Part shown: positions 1 to 13,234 of the stretch, piece after piece
How the letters are laid out: the number at the start of each line of letters is the position of its first letter
Numbering within the stretch: the stretch's first letter is position 1
From: Himantopus leucocephalus
Taxonomy: Eukaryota; Chordata; Aves; Charadriiformes; Recurvirostridae
DNA length: 64,000 nt
Direction of reading: 5' to 3'
Assembly (NCBI GenBank): GCA_003993805.1
Contig: RSEF01000003.1
Span: 35,726,982 to 35,790,981, forward strand
Notes under the pieces: generated by a model
Seen by the model: the letters and a program-made list of their open reading frames with translations, nothing else
Databases searched by the model: none
What the model was told of the DNA's origin: nothing
Made by a program: the position numbers and the translations under genes

Positions 1-3000
1 CAACCCTGTGGATGCAGAATGTCAACATTTACAGTCAGCTTGTTAAGTTGCTGTCTCCATCTGCATTTTTCTAGTGAAGAGCAGTTTGGTTAAAATAACA
101 AGTGACGTGAAGCTTTTCTGAATTTAGAAAATGCTTGATGATCAAACATAAATACATGAACTATGAACTGCAGATATGTGTATCTGCCAGGAGAGGAAAT
201 AGAAGTATTATGAGTAAGTATATTCTCACAATTTTTCCAACCCACTAGATAAAATTTACTAGAAATTAAGGTGGAGGAAAAGAGAATATATCCCCAGAAA
301 CGTTTCTGTACTGCAACAGAGTGTTTTGTCAAAAAGGAATAGGTAGAAGCCCTGAGAGGCAGGGCTAACATCCTACAGTATCATTCAGAAACAGAAAGCA
401 ATGGCTGGAATTCTATTTCCTATAAAGAGAGTAAATATTAGAAAACAAATAAGCCATCCAGTTATTACATTATAAAATAGATGGCAATGATAGCTTTTTG
501 GGACTCCAAGCATTTAAAATTTTGATTCTCTTGACCAAGAACAAAATTGTCAGTAGAGCTAATACATTTGCACACTGAGGACAGCTGCTATTCCCCATGA
601 CTTTCCGGAGGGTGAATCTTGAAGGGCTAGCCATTGTCTAGGTCTTCAGGATATGCGTTTGGCACAACAGATGGCGTTATTCTTCACATTCCCAGTGACG
701 GGCCCATTCCTGGGTGTCTTCTCCCAGGACTCTCAGCCGGTCTGCCATACTCCGGTTGACACATTGCAACAGATAAATCCTAGGGACCATAACCCCTGAG
801 CGTGTGGTTTCAACTATGGCTAGTTCTGTCTCTATGTTGGGTCTGGGCCTGACTTGCTTCCATTAGGTGCAACTGAGCTGACTTTGTACATAATGGAGGA
901 GTCTGGCAAGAAGTAAGGAGAGGCCCGGGTCCACTGATCTTTCAAAAGTGGATGAGACAGTATCTTATAGTGTAATGTGACTGTCGCTGGGGAATATCTG
1001 GGGACTGTGACCTCAAAGCACTTAGAGCTGAAAGGAGGCAAGAAGGGACTGGCAAAAAATCCACTTGGCTAACTGCTGACATGTGGTATCTAACTTGGTG
1101 TGAATTTTACCAAAATATAGCTACCTCTGCAATATGTGGGAGCAACTTTCTTCTTGAGAAGTAATTTTATTGTTCAGCACTTTGTCTTGTAAAACTGCGT
1201 CATTTTTTAATACAACAGTTAGGTGCCCTGGAATGGCATTCGCAGTTTTCTAAATGAGCAAATGGGTTTGAATTTTCTTTGCTGGATGGTTCCATCCTAC
1301 GTAGCAAACAGGGAACAGCCCAAGGCTCCTTCATTTGTACTAGATAAAATCTAACAGCATATTAGATGGCTTCTGTGAGCGTTTATGACGTACTGAAGAT
1401 AAAATTAAGCTTCATCTCTCAGGTCAAAAGTATTACCTGCAAAAATCTGCCAGAGGTCTCAGGGTTTTCAGGTGGGATCCCACCCCAGTCCATGGGCTCA
1501 GGAGCCCCATTTAAGCTCAGCCCAGGGCCTTCAGTCCCTGCCCTAACGATGCCATAGGAGTGCTGGTCTTCACCTCTGCCACAGCTCACGTGGCACCCTG
1601 AAAGGAGGTTCTAATAGAAGAAAGGTTCCTAAATATGTGAATAGAATCATAGAATTGTTAAGGTTGGAAGGGACCTTTAAGGTCATCAAGTCCAACCATT
1701 ATCCTAACCTGACAAAACCACATCTAAACCAGATCCCCAAGTACCATGTCTACCCTTTCTTTAAACACCTCCAGGGATGGCGAATCCACCACCTCCCTGG
1801 GCAGCCTATTCCAATGTTGGATAACCCTTTCAGTGAAGAAATTTTTCCTAATATCCAATCTAAACCTTGCCTGGCTCAACTTGAACCTGTTTCCTCTCGT
1901 CCTGTCACTTGTCACTAGGGAGAAGAGGTCAGTCCCCATCTCTCTACAACCTCCTTTCAGGTAGTTGTAGAGAGTGATAAGGTCAATATCTTAAACAAGG
2001 GAAACATAGCACAGGCTAAAAGTCACCCATCCACAAAGCTAAAGTCCTAGTTTCTCTGAGCACAAGCTAAGAAAGAATTGTCTTAGAGGATGAGGAAAAG
2101 AAATACTTTGAAGAACATGTAGGGTCATACTGCAATGTAACTGTGAAAAAGGATATTCTCTCTGGTGTAAATATTCTGGGAAATTTATTTCTCTCCAGGA
2201 ATACTCTGATATAAATTAGAATCCGTGATTTTATTGGAGTGATGTTAATTTATACCAGGAAAAAATCAGTCCTTTTATAATTGTTATAGGGAGAAAATAG
2301 CTTACAATATTCAAAAGTAAGCAAAAAGTATTAGGTAATTCCTTGATTTTCTAGCACTACCTAGAGAGAAGCAGTTAGTGATGGATCCAGCCTTACATTT
2401 GGAGTCAGGAAACCCCTTAAAAAAACACATAAAATGAAGGCATTTATTCGAAACAGATGTACTAATGTACTGTGTGTTCATACAAAAAGCAAATAGATGC
2501 AAGCAGAACAGTTAGGTCACTGCTAATTTAATTAATTTGCTTACAACAACCATTAATTACTTTCCTTGGAATAAAGTCCAGTGTGTATCTTTCTTAGCTT
2601 CTTCTTGCATCATCCAAACTTTATTTGGCCTCTATATGCCAGGTCCAACACCTTCCCTGCTAGGCTTGCATCTGGGTTATTTATATTTGACATATCAAAC
2701 AGCTGCTTCTGATTCTGGTCATGACTGACATTCTGTAAAAGGCAGCCACCCGAATTGTCCCTTCTCTCACTAATTCTAGCAGGAATAAAAAAATATTTTG
2801 AACTGATATACCTCCTATGTTTTTCTGAAACTTGGCCTAAGCCCTTCATTGTTGCTTGTTGAGAATTTCCTACACAAATTAGAGAATGTCCTTCAGCCCT
2901 AACCCTGATAACTAGCTTCCTTGTTAACACCAATAAAAGCAAAAATGAAAAAGGTCTAAAAAGTAAAATCATCCTTAACAAGGTATTATGACTGTCTTCA

Positions 3001-5586
3001 GATTTTTATTTTTTTTTTAGATTTTCTGCCCTCTTCTGTCATGTTGACATACTGTAAAGTTATTTATACCCATTTGCCAGCAAATCCAGATGGTTCTGTC
3101 TTGTATACACTTCGTAGTGGTACGGGTAAACAGGTGAAATGAAATGGATGCCTTCTGTACATTGAAGTTTCAAGAGTGTGAATTCAAACAAATGACAATG
3201 ATAAACAATTTTTATTAACATAACGTAGCTTTGACAATGTGAGGAGAACAGTAAGGTTGCTGTGGAAGTCATTAATTACTTGATGCAGCTATACAAGGGA
3301 CTTTCAAAAGAACTGTGTGTTTGGACAAACTGTGTTTCCATCAAACCCCTGTCTCAGGGTTTCTGCTAGCCTCCTTGTCAGGCTGTTTTCTATCCTTCAG
3401 TTGTTATCTAGCCTGGAAGTTTGTTTTGCTTTGCAGTTTCCTCTAAGGTATTGGATTTGGTCTTTGTTAGGAGGAAAAAAATAAAAATAAAAAATATAGA
3501 GATCAACGTAGGGTTGCATACTTCCCAGCATTTGATCTGCTCTTTACCTTCCACTGACATCCTCAGCACAATACTGAACACCTCAGTTAAGTTGGCAGGG
3601 GAACTGGGACAGGGGCCCAAGGGTTCTTTAGTTGGATGATTATTGGACTTCCTGGTAGGTTTGTGTACTGTATTGTGCATAGCCCAGCTTGTAGGATTGT
3701 ACAGATGAGAAATTTAGCAAATACTCATGCAGGAACTAGGTGTATATATGCTTTATGGCTTCTGCTTTCTTTGGCGCATTTAGATTACATCTTTAGGTCT
3801 TCGCTGTACTTCTTCAGTTAGTAGAAGAGACAGGGAAGTGTTTTCTGGCGTACTGGAAGACTTGTGAAGCATTCATGGAACTTTCGGGGCAGTTGTATAG
3901 TTAGCATACTTTTCCCCGTGGCCAGAGAAAATTGATGTGATATCCAAGGCAACTCCTTCCAGTCCTCTGTTCCAGCCAGAAGGTCAACACGCAGCAGTAT
4001 CTTGCTTTTCAGGAAATTGCCATGTAACTCCCCCTTGGAAAGTCTAATTTCTGTCAAGAGTTTTATCAAGGCTTCAGGAAGGCAGAACCTCTCACAAACC
4101 AGAAATTCAAGGTTTTGATCTGACAAGCTGCATTGTGACAGATGAGATGCAGATCAAATTATGCAATGCGGTATTTTACAGAAGACCATATCAGAACAGA
4201 AGCTGAGCACATTTCAACTTTGCATCTTCTAGGTCTTTACACGTAAGATCTGAACAGTTCAGGGGTCCAGTCTCTGAGGGAAGTAATAAGGCTTTAAAGA
4301 AAGATGAAATCTACTTTGCCAATGGAAAAGTCCTCTTCTTGACTTAAGCAAAGGTTTTCCTCCACAACATAATAGCTTTTTGCCTGCAGCAATAGTTACT
4401 ATTTTAGTTCTGACCACCCACCCTCATCACAAGACCTAAGGATTTACAAATTTAGAAGAGCAATCACATAGGAAGGACAACACAGACCAAACTCTCCTGC
4501 AATAGTGAGACATTTTTCAGCAGACTTAGCCAGGAAATCAAGTATAAAACACAACAAAGCAAAAATAACACTTCTGCAATAGCTGCTGTAAGAATCTGTT
4601 TCTGTTTTCTAGAGAATACTTACTTGAAGAGTCCTGCAAGATAGTGACTTTTCATTCAGCAAATACATTTAATGGTATTTTAATGGTATATTTAATCATG
4701 GTATTTGAAGCCGGTCTACACAGAAGATGTCTAATTCCTCGTTTCACCCAAATTTCCCCTATGCTCATGACTGACAGATTTTTCCAGTGAAAGTTTTGGC
4801 CTAAATTCTCATTAGGCTCTAAATCCTTAGGTCCCATAATAAACATGTGGCCAAGCAGAGCCTTGAACCTGCTTTCTAAAATACAAAAAGCACGATAGTC
4901 ACAGAACCACCATTCTTCTTGGATGATGAATGCATTGGAAATTTGATCCAGGCTTATGCACAGAATATGAAGTCAAAGGCAATTAACCATTATCTTAAAA
5001 TTAAACACAGTTCTTGGCTATTCTAGATCTCAGTTCCTCATTCACAGGAATAATACGGGAGACTGTAGCTGCATGTCTCATTAATGCACAATACTATAAG
5101 GGCTTAATCGGAAACAGGGGTAATGACTCTGTTCCTAAAACACACTGAAGGAGTGAAATTAGTTGGCATTGACTCCCTAGAAATTTTAAGGATAAATATA
5201 ATATATATTAAACCATCCATGACTTACATGTTCTGATAGGAAGATACAGATAAATGTGGTTATCTAATGAAGAACAGTCTACAAACTGTGTCAGGATTTT
5301 ACCAAGACTTCAGTGAAAGCTGCTGGAACTTTGCCATTAGCTTCACTAGGACCAAAGTATTACTCTCTTATGTCCAATTACTTAAAATCAGTGTATATCC
5401 CAGAGGGTCCTACCTGCTTGGACTTTGCCCTGAAAACCTCAGGAAGTAATCCAAATTGGAGAAGTCAACTAAATTAAGATAGTAGAATTGATCTGCCCCT
5501 TGGTCCCATATTTCTGCAACTCTACTGCAGTCTGTTTCATTACAGAAGAAAACAAAACTTTGTGGTTTGTTGAGGCTATGTACTGA
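1..5586. other. Intergenic DNA downstream of CDC42EP3
   Basis: Apart from the CR1 at 1641-1985 there is no recognisable gene, RNA gene or repeat. ORFs reach at most 123 residues (2610-2981, minus), show no known domain and look like chance frames. Part of the right end may belong to a longer CDC42EP3 3' UTR. In mammals the next gene on this side is QPCT; nothing like it is seen here. Confidence 0.6.
1641..1985 (-). mobile_element. CR1 LINE, 5'-truncated copy with ORF2 C-terminal remnant
   Basis: The plus-strand text starts with an inverted CR1 tail (AATCATAGAATTGTTAAGG, then TTGGAAGGGACC) and reads back into the end of the reverse-transcriptase ORF. On the minus strand, 1724-1939 stays open for 71 residues and includes the typical CR1 C-terminal pattern [13 protein letters not shown] followed by [18 protein letters not shown]. 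The copy is truncated at its 5' end, as most CR1 insertions are, and no longer encodes an enzyme. Confidence 0.95.
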
Positions 5587-5623
5587 GTCACAAAGACATA
5601 GCAATTTTAAGGGGTTTTTTTAT
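5587..5623 (-). terminator. CDC42EP3: Candidate polyadenylation site of CDC42EP3
   Basis: On the minus strand AATAAA lies at 5623-5618. About 20 bases further on there is a GU-rich stretch (TGTCTTTGTG, 5598-5589), the usual spacing of signal and downstream element around a cleavage site. It lies about 1.05 kb past the stop codon. Canonical hexamers are common by chance in AT-rich DNA, so this is a candidate, not a proven end. Confidence 0.4.
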
Positions 5624-6676
5624 TGTATTGCACAAGATATCTATGCAATCCATGTATGTACTGTATTAAAGGATCCACATTTCCCAAAACATTGGCTGTT
5701 GCAGCACACATCACAAGCATTGTGAATAACCAGTGCCTTCTGCAAAAATTAATATAATCGGCTGCAATTTTAAGCATGTGTGGCAATAAATGAAGAAAAA
5801 AAGCAAGGAGTATCAATACATATTTCTTTTCAAACACACAAATGTACAATTTTCAGAAGAGCACCAATAATGCCAAGCAACTATTTTGATGAGATACGGT
5901 ATGTGTAGGCTCTGCAGTAAAATGCCAATATGCACACACAAAATATACTTCAACTTTTAAAATAATTTAACCATAATACTTGCATGTGTTACCTGTTTAC
6001 AACATATCATTTCATATACAATGTCAGGCCCAAGCCTCAGCTTGTGTAAATTTGTGCATACTCATTTAAAGCAGCTGAGACTCTGGACTAGGTATTCAAG
6101 CTGAAAAAGCCTTCAAATTGTTCACATCTGAATACAGAGCTGTAGTATAAGACTGAGAAACTAGTTACAGTGAAGGTATAACAGAAGTGGTACTATGGAA
6201 AATGAAGAAAAACACTATCAAACCCTCAAACACAAGGTTCTAGAAAGAGGCCTACATGTAAAGTGATGTCGTAATAATTTATAAGAGTGAATAATTAATA
6301 TCAGTCTCCTTTCTGACACTTTAGAGATTCTCATCTATTCAGAAGCCCGTAGAGGTGAACTAACCAAATGTCACAATCGGTATCATACTCAAACTCCATT
6401 TCTTAAGTTTCTGATCGTTAATACTGGTACTTAAAAACATTTTATATTTACTGAAAACTGTTATTAAAATTTACCTTCCTGCTATGAGAATTTAGTGTAA
6501 TAAAAATCATGAAAAACAATAGGTAAAAAAATAGTCTTTTAAGAATATTTTTAGAAAACCCGTCAAACAACTGCAAATACAGCTGATTTTTAAGTGTCTC
6601 TACTTTTGAACTATGTTTTTTTTTGTTTGTTTTTGTTTAAGTGAATCGCTTATAAAGAAGCAAGGGAGTACCAGTT
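5600..6676 (-). other. CDC42EP3: Probable 3' UTR of CDC42EP3
   Basis: The sequence runs on from the stop codon on the minus strand without any ORF of note and is AT-rich with T/A runs, as expected of a vertebrate 3' UTR. The end is set at the first convincing minus-strand AATAAA (5618-5623). Human CDC42EP3 has a long 3' UTR, so longer isoforms ending further left are possible; further minus-strand AATAAA or ATTAAA-like hexamers occur near 4670 and 3210. The extent is inference only. Confidence 0.45.
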
Positions 6677-7444
6677 CTAAGATTTATTCTTGTCCATTAC
6701 ATTGAGGACCTCATCCAAAAGTGAAGGTCCCAAGTCAAGTTGTAATGAGAGAAGAGAGCCTGCAAGATCTGAAAGGGATTCTTCTGACTTAGTCTTTGTC
6801 TTGGTTAGTTCACATGAAAGTCGACTGTCATCAAATAAATCAACTGTTTGCCAATCAGTGCATCGTTCAGAAAAGCTGGATGAGTGACTGTCTCTACCGT
6901 TAGTAAAATGCGAAGAAGAACCATTTTGCTCCCATATATCATCTTTGTATGTTTCTCCATCTTCCATCTGTTTACCTTTTTCCTGCAATTTTTCTTCTAT
7001 TACTGGCTCACAGCTAAGCCTAGGATTTCTTGATGACCTGATGGATTCTTGCTTTGAATTAAACGTCACTGGTGACAATAAGGGCAGTGTAAGGGCTTGA
7101 GAACCCCCAATGGCAGGAAGGGAAATAGCATTTTTGAGCACTGGTGATGGAGTTTCTGTAAACATGGATTCAGAAGTGCTGTTTGCCCTTAAGAATTCAT
7201 TGTGGCCACCAGACTGGCTAACTCTGGTTTCTCCTTCATTTCCAGGCAATAGCTCATAGTTGCCCTGCAAAAAGGAAATGTCTCCAAAAACATCATGTTG
7301 TCCCTCTTTTCCAATGTGTATGGTGTGACGAAAATCTCCAAGTGGTGGACTGATCATATCAGGAGATAGGATATCCCTTAGTTTGAATTTCTTCCCTTTC
7401 TTATTGTTAGCAGCTTTCAAGTAGATGGGTGTCTTGGCTGGCAT
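6677..7444 (-). CDS. CDC42EP3: Cdc42 effector protein 3 (BORG2), complete CDS in one exon
   Basis: The 255-residue product is recognised as CDC42EP3, a binder of GTP-loaded Cdc42 (and the related TC10) that acts in actin and septin organisation at the cytoskeleton. A basic N-terminal segment (K15-K21, KKGKKFK) precedes the CRIB motif at about I31-G45, with the signature I-S-x-P, F38, H40, H43 and G45. A short conserved block follows (DVFGDISFL, 51-59). A second block at about 105-128 (NAISLP...GGS...LPLLSPVTF) and the C-terminal block at about 215-255 (SEESLSDL...[10 protein letters not shown]) match BORG homology regions; septin binding is assigned in the family to the BORG domains. The stretch between, about 134-215, is Ser-rich, acidic and low in hydrophobics. 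Length is close to the roughly 254 residues of mammalian orthologues. The start is chosen because the protein begins [14 protein letters not shown] as in the family and has A at -3. The stop is TAG at 6677. No frameshift or internal stop is seen. Confidence 0.97.
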   Translation of the reverse strand: MPAKTPIYLKAANNKKGKKFKLRDILSPDMISPPLGDFRHTIHIGKEGQHDVFGDISFLQGNYELLPGNEGETRVSQSGGHNEFLRANSTSESMFTETPSPVLKNAISLPAIGGSQALTLPLLSPVTFNSKQESIRSSRNPRLSCEPVIEEKLQEKGKQMEDGETYKDDIWEQNGSSSHFTNGRDSHSSSFSERCTDWQTVDLFDDSRLSCELTKTKTKSEESLSDLAGSLLSLQLDLGPSLLDEVLNVMDKNKS

Positions 7445-7458
7445 CTTGCTTGTAGCTT

Positions 7459-7500
7459 CTGAGAGAGGAAGTTATTAAAAAAAAAAAAAAAGGAAGGGGA
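7459..7500 (-). promoter_or_regulatory. CDC42EP3: Candidate splice acceptor 14 bases before the CDC42EP3 start codon
   Basis: Read on the minus strand, a C/T stretch with a run of 15 T (A on the plus strand at 7477-7491) is followed by AATAACTTCCTCTCTCAG, the AG being at 7460-7459. The exon would then begin AAGCTACAAGCAAG and run straight into the ATG. This is a textbook polypyrimidine tract and acceptor. The alternative is that this stretch is part of a longer 5' UTR exon that begins at about 7690. Confidence 0.6.
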
Positions 7501-7690
7501 GAAGAAGCCTCTTACAAAGTCAGTTATTCTTGGGAGATCTTCAGCGTTATCAGTGTTACATCATCATCTTGAACCACAGTGGGGGTATGTGAAGGTGAAT
7601 GTCTCCCACTGCAGATCTTTCCAAGGTAGAACACAAGTTTCAGGTCAGTTAGCAACCAAATGCCCTGCTACGTCCAGAACTTGAGAAAAC

Positions 7691-7716
7691 CTGCATGGAA
7701 TACAAAATCAGGTTAT
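7691..7716 (-). promoter_or_regulatory. CDC42EP3: Alternative splice acceptor giving a longer 5' UTR exon
   Basis: On the minus strand the sequence TTTTGTATTCCATGCAG ends with AG at 7692-7691 and could start an exon at 7690. The tract is moderately pyrimidine-rich and weaker than the one at 7459. If used, the 5' UTR in this exon would be about 246 bases and would carry the T15 run. Only transcript data can decide between the two. Confidence 0.3.
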
Positions 7717-10700
7717 CATTAATTTATTTTTCACGGTTCATTCAGTCTTGTTTTTGTTGTGTTTTTTTTTTTTAAATAAAATTAGTAAAGGTACTGACAG
7801 TTCCAGCCTGCAGATTAGCTTTATGATGTTGCTTCCCTTCACTAGGCAGGATAAAAGAGTTTAAATTAACAAGGGCTAGCTAACCTTTCTCTGACTTCAT
7901 AGCTTTTTTTGAAGTCAGAGTTTCTTAGACACGGCTGCTGAGCACAATTCATTTGATAGATATCACTATCTTAATCTTTCTTCTCCTTATTCTGGCATTC
8001 AAAATCCTGGCCTTTGACAGCACATGCAGAAACACATTTATAAAATTCAACAACATTAATCTTTTGGTAGCCCCAGGAAGATTGACAGAGTCATTCAGGA
8101 AACCGTTTTGGAAATGGAGTAGACCACCTTGGATTAGAGAACTTCAAATACCGCCATTCAGTGCTGGAACTCTCACAAACTGTCACCAATAACATTTTTG
8201 ATAATTGTGCCCATTTAAAAGGATAGTTTTAGGTACTTGAAAAAAGTGCTAGTCCAGGTCTTTACAATTAGTTAGAAACATGCAAATTCACGTGTCTTAG
8301 AAAAGACAGATTCTTGTGACTACAATCTTTAGACTACAGGAATTCTCCATAGCAATTAGTTATGGACTAGCTCATGAATTATGTAGGCCATGAGGCCATG
8401 GTGACTCAGAGTTGCTCTGCGCAACCAAATGAAACAGTGTTTGCAAACCAAGTCATCCTATTAGAATGTGGTCTCTGAAAAGTCTGATAAAGCAGCCCAC
8501 AAGGGCTAACAGGCTACTGGGCCAGTAAGTCATGGAAAAACACTCTTCATTAATGCTTTAGTGGTGTATTTCTTCCTTATAGTACCAGTTTCTGACTCTT
8601 GAGCAATCTCAGAATAAATGTATTTTTCTCCTGGACATTTTTGAACTTTCCCCTACTAAGTCCATGGACCACCAGAGCATCACAGGTCACTCCTCCCCAC
8701 CAGAATACTGAGAAACAAATCCCCCACACTCTGTCCATCACCACCCTCACTCTGTAAAGGAGCTTGCAGGTTTTGCACGGAAAGACTGTTCTATGCAATA
8801 AGTGTCTGTAACAAGGGCTACTTTTGCTGCCTTTTATCCATGCCCCAGCAGATATTTTCCTTCCTCAAATTAAGCCCACTAAGAATCGCCAGTTTTAAAA
8901 CTTTGTACTCTATGGCTATACAGCCAGAATGTCAAGAAGTATTTAAGCATTTTCACAAATGCTTTAACCTGAGTAATTAGTTTTTACAGTGGGGTACTTA
9001 TCTGTGCATCACAAGGGGAACTGGGAAACTAGCCAGGTTAGTATTTTGGTTTTTTGATTCCCACCAGATATCTACTGCACTTCGGATATTGTTGAAAAGC
9101 TGTCCCCAAAAAGTACAGATATAAACAGATGAAATCTGTCATACAAAATAAGCTCAATGTTCAATAATTTATGAGGACATTTTATACTTTTAAGCTCAAT
9201 TTTGAAAATACAATTGATTGCATCAATCAGTTAAGAGCGCTTCAAAAGCTTCCTTCTACACAACAAAATGGTAATTCATTAGGATCTACAGAATACTAGG
9301 AGAGTCCCATTACATACCAAAACTCCAACTTAACTCCATGTCAGTACCATAAGACACAAAAGTAAGTCCTCAATAAGACCTCTACTTGTGCCTCACGCCC
9401 TGGGAACAGAACTGATTAGTCAACTCGGTTACCTTTCAGTTTGAAACTGAAAAATTCACTGCATTGTTTCTCCCCAATGATGATTCTACCCAAGCAATCC
9501 ACTTAGGTAAACAAAATGTCCTCAACTCTAGAGAAGACTCTTCTTGGCAAACAAAGTCTAACGGTGAGGTTGTTTTATGTTTATCTAATGAACACAGCTC
9601 TATCTCATTTCCCAGGATTAACAGGCTGAATTCCCTGTGATCCTAATTCCTCATTCTTTCAGATGTTTTAATCTGGAATTAATGTCAATGTAGTATCAAT
9701 GTGGTCCAAAGTCATGCCTGTTGGTCACTAGTTTAAAAACAAAAGACAAATCCTTGTCTAGTCAAAGCTTTCATGGCTTCTACCAGTTTGGATGTGTATC
9801 AAAAGCCATTATCACCCAAACTCCATAAGGGGATTTCAAGGAAACCTGAAGGACACAACGAAATATCTGAACATCAAGAAATACTAAAATCAAGTGTAAA
9901 ATAACTTTTAATATAAATAATCCATTTTGACACACAAGAAGAGCACTGTGTTTTATTTAACTGATAGCTCGGGAGGAAAAAAAAAAACCAACACAAAAAC
10001 CTGAAACAGAGCAAACTTGGGCATCCAGATCTCCTTTAGTTCTTGCACTATGGTAGAGCCCCAGTAAGGGGCAGTGTAAAACCACACTACCTCAGAGGAT
10101 GCTGCAAGAGACTCCGTGTCAGGAATTATAATCCCTCTCTGTACAGCAGTCCCTGCAATTGCAAAGGCCTTGCCTTCCATATGGCCAGTGCAAGAGGCTT
10201 TACATTTGAAGATAAGAACTTTAATGATTACACGCTTACTGCAAGCATCGTTTTCTCTGCTGAAACCAAAGGCTACCCTTGCTGCAGATTTCACTAGCCA
10301 CTGTATTGAAAATCTGCAAAGTACACCTTGTAAACAGAAAAGATAAAAGTTCCCTCCTCAATGGACAGGCTTTCCACACACAGCATAACATAGGCTTCAG
10401 AGCAACTGTACTTTGTTTCTGCATACCTGTCCCTCTTCATCAACTACTGCCCAAAGGAGTACAGATTTTAAGCTACAGCTGAAATGTCATAAATCTGGAA
10501 ATATTCACTTAGCCTAAAATACTGTTGTTACTCATATTTCATTTACAATTAAACAAGGAAGAACCTATATCGATATATAATGTGGTTTAAAAAGACCAAG
10601 TAGTTCTTTTAGTAAGAAAAAAAAAAATCCAACTTTGGCAAATGAAGAAAGGCTTAACGAGACTAAGCCTCCAGCTCAACTCCTTCAAAACTAAAAAAAT

Positions 10701-11472
10701 TAGTCCACAAAATTTTCACAAGGACCTTACACACTCCCTGCACTCAGCAAGATTTAATGAAATCACCAGTACACACGGGCTAAGAGAAGGAACAGAACAC
10801 ACTCCAATCTCAATACCAGGCCACATAGTAAAGTTCACCTTGTCTTAAAATAAGACTTTTTTTCTGATCTTGCTGCTAAGAGAGTCCCTGTTTTGACTAA
10901 TTTCAACTCAGTAACTAAGTGAATGTATAGCCAAGCTGGAAAGCTGAATGAGAAATTATCATAAAACCAAATGCACAACCAAAAGTCCACAGTCCCAGAC
11001 TGCCAGCCTACAGTGGAAGACCTTAAGAGAAAAACAACATGAAAGGATTTTTCTTCCAGTTGAAGAGATATCCCTCTCCTAACAAGATCCAAGCATGAGC
11101 CAAGCCAGGGAAACTTCAGCCCAGTGAAAAGTAAAGTTTTAGTTTGGTTGTAACACTTGCTCATTTTCATTCCTATCACTTCACACCCTCATATAAGTGT
11201 TTTGCTTGGTAACAAAGACTAATATTTTCAGAGGCACTTCTCAATCCGCCTTTCAAACCTTCTGTCCACTCAGTAATCATCACCTTCCACAGAGCTCAAA
11301 GTTTTCCATGGATGCGTTAGTTTATTCCACACCCTGTTTTCAAAGGACAGACTATCAGTAAATATCTCAACAGCTAAGCTTACAAAGCCAGAGACAAGGG
11401 TCAAGGTACAAAATTTTATTTGTGTGCAAATCCCTGGAGACCTAGATCCTTAAGCAGTGTCCTAGGGAAAGA

Positions 11473-11914
11473 AATCATAGAATCATAGAATTGTCTAGGT
11501 TGGTAGGGACCTTTAAGATCATTCAGTCCAACCATCAATCTAACGCTAACAAAACCACTACTAAACCATGTCCCTCCCTAAGCAACACTTACTCTTCTTT
11601 TAAACACCTCCCAGGATGGTGATTCCACCACTTCCCTGGGCAGCATGTTCCGACGTTTGATAATCCTTTAAGTGAAGAAATTTTTCCTGATACCCAATCT
11701 AAACCTTCCCTGGAGCAACTGGAGGCCATTTCCTCTTGTCTTATCGCCTATTAATCGGGAGAAGAGACCGACCCCCATCTTGCTACAACCTCCTTTCAGG
11801 TAGTTGTAGAGAGCGAGAAGGTCTCCGCTCAGCCTCCTTTTCTCCAAGCTAAACAACCCCAGTTCCTTCAGCCTCTCCTCATAAGACTTGTGCTCTAGAC
11901 CCCTCACCAAATGG
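11473..11914 (-). mobile_element. CR1 LINE, 5'-truncated copy in the CDC42EP3 intron
   Basis: It begins at 11473 with the inverted CR1 tail (two ATCATAGA units) and reads back about 440 bases. On the minus strand 11668-11910 is open for 80 residues with typical CR1 ORF2 C-terminal sequence: [19 protein letters not shown], then [10 protein letters not shown] and [11 protein letters not shown]. The frame breaks after FFT, so it is inactive. It lies in the same orientation as CDC42EP3. Confidence 0.95.
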
Positions 11915-13234
11915 CAGAAAAAAAATCCTATTTACAGTGGGCAAGACCAGAAGCAAGTGTGCACTCTGGGAAGCCTGTGGGCTTTCTACAGGACAATCCC
12001 TTGCAAGGGCTGTGCCTTACACATCATTGGCTAGAAGAGTGTAAACTTTAGAGAAACCCATTTCCAAAGCATTGTTTAAAATAGCATTGAATTACCTTGT
12101 GGAGCGAGTCACTAGGAAAAAACAGAGTCTGTACATTATTGAAATATCCAAATGAGAATACAGTAACCCAGCAAAAGACAGACACAAACTGTGCAATAAG
12201 CTGCTGCAACTTTTCTATACAATGAAGTGTCTGCAAGAATAGAAGAATTAGGCTTTAGGCGTTCATTTTAGGTAGCTACCAGTAGCTTTCAGCAGTACAA
12301 ACAAACTGTCAATGTCCTTGTCAATGTTGTTACTTTCACTATGCCTGAAACATCAGTACAAACCACGTTTTTACTGGTTTTGTAACAGAGGCTTGAAATC
12401 GTGCAGTCATGATTCCTGAACGCTTGTAAAACAAACTCCCAGTATAACCAAGTCTTCAGGTACAAGAAAAGCAGCAGATGATGCACCATAGAGCTTACCT
12501 CTCATGTTCCTGTGGACTTAGGTGTCCCTATCAATTGCCAGCCTCTGAAGACGAGAGGCCACAAGCCTGTCCACTTCCACACCAGGCCACCAGTGAGCCT
12601 CTGCTTACGGAGCCACCGCCTTCTGAGTAGCTTTAATCAAATCAGGTGGTAACGCTTCTCCCTCCAGATTGTTCATTTAAATTTACCTTGTTTATAAGAG
12701 GCCCAATCTTTGAATTCCTCTGTATTAAAGTCAACTTCCCTGATCAGATTAGAAGTCCTCACCCCTTTGTTTCTGCCTCCATCAAAGAATTTGCTTCTTT
12801 CTGATTAAAGCTATGCATTTAATTACTTTGCAAAAACAATCAGGCTAATCGCACTTCAGTTCAACTAATTTTCTCAAACTGCACTCAACCTACTTTCCTA
12901 GATCAAATCTAACCTCTTTTATCCCATTGTCACATACACTTTTTAGAAAACGAAACAAAAACAAATCCCCAATCCTTCCCACAGCTACAGAAACATGGGT
13001 CAAGAGAGGACCCTGTGATGCAGTTCATTCATTTCTCCATCATCCTGCAAAGACTCAGATGCTTTCTGCTAGTCCTGGAAGATATTTGTCCATCTGCCTC
13101 TTAGAATTCCCTACAGGTGCAGACTGCACACATTAATTTACTTCACAGAGACCAGTCATCAGAGAAGATGTACCTAAAGTCTTGCCTGCTCCAATGTGGG
13201 TCCTGATGAATACAGTTCATTATTTTATGCATTC

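Noticed and set aside
2610..2981. 123-residue minus-strand ORF with a hydrophobic N-terminus
   Set aside because: No known family, no neighbouring exon signals and an overlapping frame on the other strand. The Leu/Phe start comes from an A-rich strand.
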